Source of the DNA: Planctomycetota bacterium
Lineage (GTDB): Bacteria > Planctomycetota > UBA1135 > UBA2386
Direction of reading: 5' to 3'
NCBI GenBank assembly: GCA_016794425.1
Contig: JAEUHR010000062.1
Location: 1-64,000, forward strand
Length of the DNA stretch: 64,000 nt
A model generated the notes under the pieces. That model ran no database searches. It was not told the origin of the DNA and saw only the letters and a list, made by a program, of their open reading frames with translations. Positions within the stretch are counted from its first letter, which is position 1. Each line of letters begins with the position of its first letter. This document shows positions 62,102 to 64,000 of the stretch, one piece after another. Made by a program: the position numbers and the translations under genes.

Positions 62102-63229
62102 TCACTTTTTTTTCTGCAGCCGCGCGACGACCTCGGCGGTGCGCTGCGCGCCGCGCTGCACGTGCGCGAGTGGTTCGTCACCGGCGAAACTGAATCGCAC
62201 ACAGGTGCGCGCGGCAGCTTCGTCGAGGCCGAGCGCCAGCAGGATGCGCGGCGGCACGGCCGCGCCGCTCGAGCAGGCCGAGCCGTGCGACGCGTGCACG
62301 CCGGCAAGATCGAGTGCCGGCAGCAAGTTGCGTCCGTCGATGCCAGGGAAGCGCAGCATCACCGTGTTGGGCACGCTGTTCGCTAGCGGTGTGACCAGCA
62401 CGCATGCGGCGGCGCTGGCGAGCAGCGTGTCGACGAACGCAGTGCGCACGGCCAGCATCGCCGCGCCGCGCGCGCGGCAGTGCGCGACGGCGCGTTCGAC
62501 CGCCAGCGCATTCGCGGCGGCGAGCGCCGGGCTCTGCGTGCCGGCGCGACGGCCGTGCTCCTGCGCGCCACCGAGCTGCTGTGCGCGCAGGTGGTCGACG
62601 AGCCCGGCCCCGGCCACGACACCGTGCCCACGCAACCCACCACACTTGTGCGGGGCGACGAGCGCGACCGTGCCGGGCACCAGCAGCCCGTCGATCGGCA
62701 CGCGGCCGAGGCTCTGCGCGAGGTCGATCACGAGCGGCACACGCAGTTGGTGGGCCAGCGCGGTCGCCGCCGCGACCGGTTGTAGTGTTCCGACTTCACC
62801 CTGCGCGTGCACCAGTGCCAGCAGGCCGACCGGCTCGCGCGGCGGCTCGACGCAGGCGGCACCGTCGGCGGTGACCCCCCACCAGCGGCAGCCGCGGCGC
62901 TGCGCCGGTTCGAGCACGGCCGGATGTTCGGCCGCCGACAACAGGACCGGCAACTCTGGCACCCCGAGTCCGGCGACGGCCAGGTTGGCAGCCTCGGTCC
63001 CGCCGCTCGTGAACACCACGTCGTCGGCTCCGAGCCCCAGCGCGGCGGCGATGCGGGCGCGTGCGTCCTCGAGCACGGCCCGCGCGCGGCGTCCCGGCGC
63101 ATGCTGGCTCGCCGGATTCGCCGGCACCGAACGCTGCACCTCGACGAAGCACGCCAGCACCTCGGCGTCGGGCGGCCCGCCGGCGTTGTGGTCGAAGGTC
63201 CAGCTGTCCGCGGTGCCGCCGGGCTTCAC
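62102..63229 (-). CDS. Cysteine desulfurase (NifS/IscS-like)
   Basis: A 375-residue PLP enzyme that removes sulfur from cysteine. VFTSGGTEAANLAVAGL binds PLP phosphate. LLSAAEHPAVL and GVTADGAACVEP are typical. VAPHKCGGLRGHGVV carries the PLP Lys near residue 191, and HGSACSSGAA near 318 carries the persulfide Cys in the IscS/NifS-type loop. Start is the GTG overlapping the bshA stop (GTGA). The C-terminal codons sit in an A8 run, a possible slippage site. Pairing with BshA may link sulfur mobilisation to thiol biosynthesis. Confidence 0.9.
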   Translation of the reverse strand: MKPGGTADSWTFDHNAGGPPDAEVLACFVEVQRSVPANPASQHAPGRRARAVLEDARARIAAALGLGADDVVFTSGGTEAANLAVAGLGVPELPVLLSAAEHPAVLEPAQRRGCRWWGVTADGAACVEPPREPVGLLALVHAQGEVGTLQPVAAATALAHQLRVPLVIDLAQSLGRVPIDGLLVPGTVALVAPHKCGGLRGHGVVAGAGLVDHLRAQQLGGAQEHGRRAGTQSPALAAANALAVERAVAHCRARGAAMLAVRTAFVDTLLASAAACVLVTPLANSVPNTVMLRFPGIDGRNLLPALDLAGVHASHGSACSSGAAVPPRILLALGLDEAAARTCVRFSFAGDEPLAHVQRGAQRTAEVVARLQKKK

Positions 63230-64000
63230 TGCAGCACGCGTTCGTACAGTTCGAGGTAGCGTGCCAGCACCGGCTCGGTCGCGAACAGCGCCACCGCGCG
63301 CTGCCGTGCCGCCGCGGCCCGCTGCGCGTGCAGGTCGCCGTCGGTCAGGAGCCGCAGCGCCGCCCGGGCCAGCGCGGCCGGGTCGCCGAACGGCGTCAGC
63401 TCGCCGGTGTCGCCGAGCACCTCGGCGACGCCGCCGACCGCGGTGCTGACGCACGGCACGCCGCAGCTCATCGCTTCGAGCATCGACAGGCCGAAGCTCT
63501 CGGTCTCCGACGCCGACAGGAACACGTCGGCCTTCGGCAGCACGGCCTCGAGGTGGTCGTGCATGCCGAGGTGCTCGACCTTGTGCTGGCAACCCAGATC
63601 GGCGGCGACCGCGAGCGCGTGTTCGCGGTCGGGACCGTCGCCGACCAGCAGCAGCCGCGCCGGCACCTGCTGCTGGATCGCGGCGAACGCGCGCACCACG
63701 TCGGCGACGCGCTTGACCGGCCGGAAGTTCGACGCGTGCACGAGGATCCGTTCGCTGTCGGCGCGCTGGTGCCAGCGCGGCGAGCCGTCGGGCCGGAAGC
63801 GGTCGGTGTCGACGAAGTTCGGGATCACCTCGACTTCCTTGCGCACGCCGAACACGAGCCGCGTCTCGTCGGCCAGGTACTGGCTGACCGCGGTGACCGC
63901 GTCGGACTGCTCGAGCGCGAAGCGCGTCGGCCGCATGTAGGCGCGGTCGCTGCCGACCACCGTGATGTCGGTGCCGTGCAGCGTGGTCGCGAACTTCAGG
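63226..64000 (-). CDS. bshA: BshA-type glycosyltransferase, partial (3' end)
   Basis: The last ~258 codons of a GT4 glycosyltransferase; its 5' end lies beyond the window. The minus strand reads FATTLHGTDITVVGSDRAYM at the edge, followed by SDAVTAVSQYLADETR, VIPNFVDTDRF, HASNFRPVKRVADVVRAF, HLGMHDHLEAVLPKADVFL and SETESFGLSMLEAMSCGVPC. This pattern is diagnostic of BshA, which transfers GlcNAc from UDP-GlcNAc to L-malate as the first step of bacillithiol synthesis. BshB and BshC are not seen. It is coupled to the cysteine desulfurase by GTGA. Confidence 0.85.
   Translation of the reverse strand, partial: LKFATTLHGTDITVVGSDRAYMRPTRFALEQSDAVTAVSQYLADETRLVFGVRKEVEVIPNFVDTDRFRPDGSPRWHQRADSERILVHASNFRPVKRVADVVRAFAAIQQQVPARLLLVGDGPDREHALAVAADLGCQHKVEHLGMHDHLEAVLPKADVFLSASETESFGLSMLEAMSCGVPCVSTAVGGVAEVLGDTGELTPFGDPAALARAALRLLTDGDLHAQRAAAARQRAVALFATEPVLARYLELYERVLQ

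Overview
The window is about 70% G+C and densely coded on both strands. It most likely comes from a Planctomycetota chromosome, probably a little-studied deep lineage, although no rRNA gene is present to confirm this. The evidence is indirect: an ECF sigma factor beside a Ser/Thr kinase with a glycine-rich membrane tail, large secreted beta-propeller proteins sharing a C-terminal sandwich-like region, a signal peptidase I with a very large insertion, a histone-like AT-hook protein, and a complete Kdo/LPS export operon. The right end is the dnaA-dnaN-DUF721-gyrB region, so the replication origin is probably inside the window or next to it.

Layout. 1-9 kb: an accessory segment framed by two fragments of an IS91-type transposase (C-terminal piece at 1-150, N-terminal piece near 8.5-8.75 kb, same strand). 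It holds a sigma factor and kinase, remnants of secreted-protein genes, an 862-residue delta-60-like repeat protein and a membrane-anchored carboxypeptidase-regulatory-like protein. 9-17.9 kb: an ABC-F ATPase, a GT2 glycosyltransferase, a lipoprotein/HXXEE pair, an unknown secreted protein, a MobA-NfsA fusion, pyrE, an O-methyltransferase and a Dpm1-type glycosyltransferase. 17.9-27.7 kb: purF, a class IV aminotransferase, a histone-like protein, a CBM9-like secreted protein, signal peptidase I, a LeuA-like aldolase-fold enzyme, an Hpt protein and several small genes. 27.8-39 kb: rsmB and fmt, a HIT-superfamily protein, a PlsC acyltransferase, an ArsR/SRPBCC cassette with a clear operator, a large unknown, a lamin-tail secreted protein, an SDR and a DGK-like lipid kinase. 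39-47.5 kb: a REC-HDOD regulator, then kdsD-kdsC-lptC/A-like-lptD in overlapping reading frames. 47.5-55.2 kb: a DUF481 protein, FUN14, EttA, a TatA-like protein, DUF2007, a MshEN-domain protein, a fused MlaF-MlaE transporter and an MCE protein with a protease-like tail. 55.3-64 kb: gyrB, DUF721, dnaN, a 1-kb repeat-rich gap, dnaA, a cysteine desulfurase and a partial BshA.

Expression signals. Adjacent genes are often coupled by GTGA or ATGA stop/start overlaps. Many first genes lack a Shine-Dalgarno sequence and instead have a TAnnnT -10-like hexamer 6-12 nt before the start codon, which suggests widespread leaderless transcription. At two divergent gene pairs the two opposing -10 elements overlap each other. 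Convergent genes are separated by GC-rich hairpins.

The least explained signals are a family of short intergenic repeats (consensus ACTGRTG(A)CTTnCGTGG), sometimes in inverted pairs around 60-95-nt loops, and a 72-nt imperfect hairpin with an adjacent tandem duplication at the dnaA 3' end. No tRNA, rRNA or CRISPR array was recognised.
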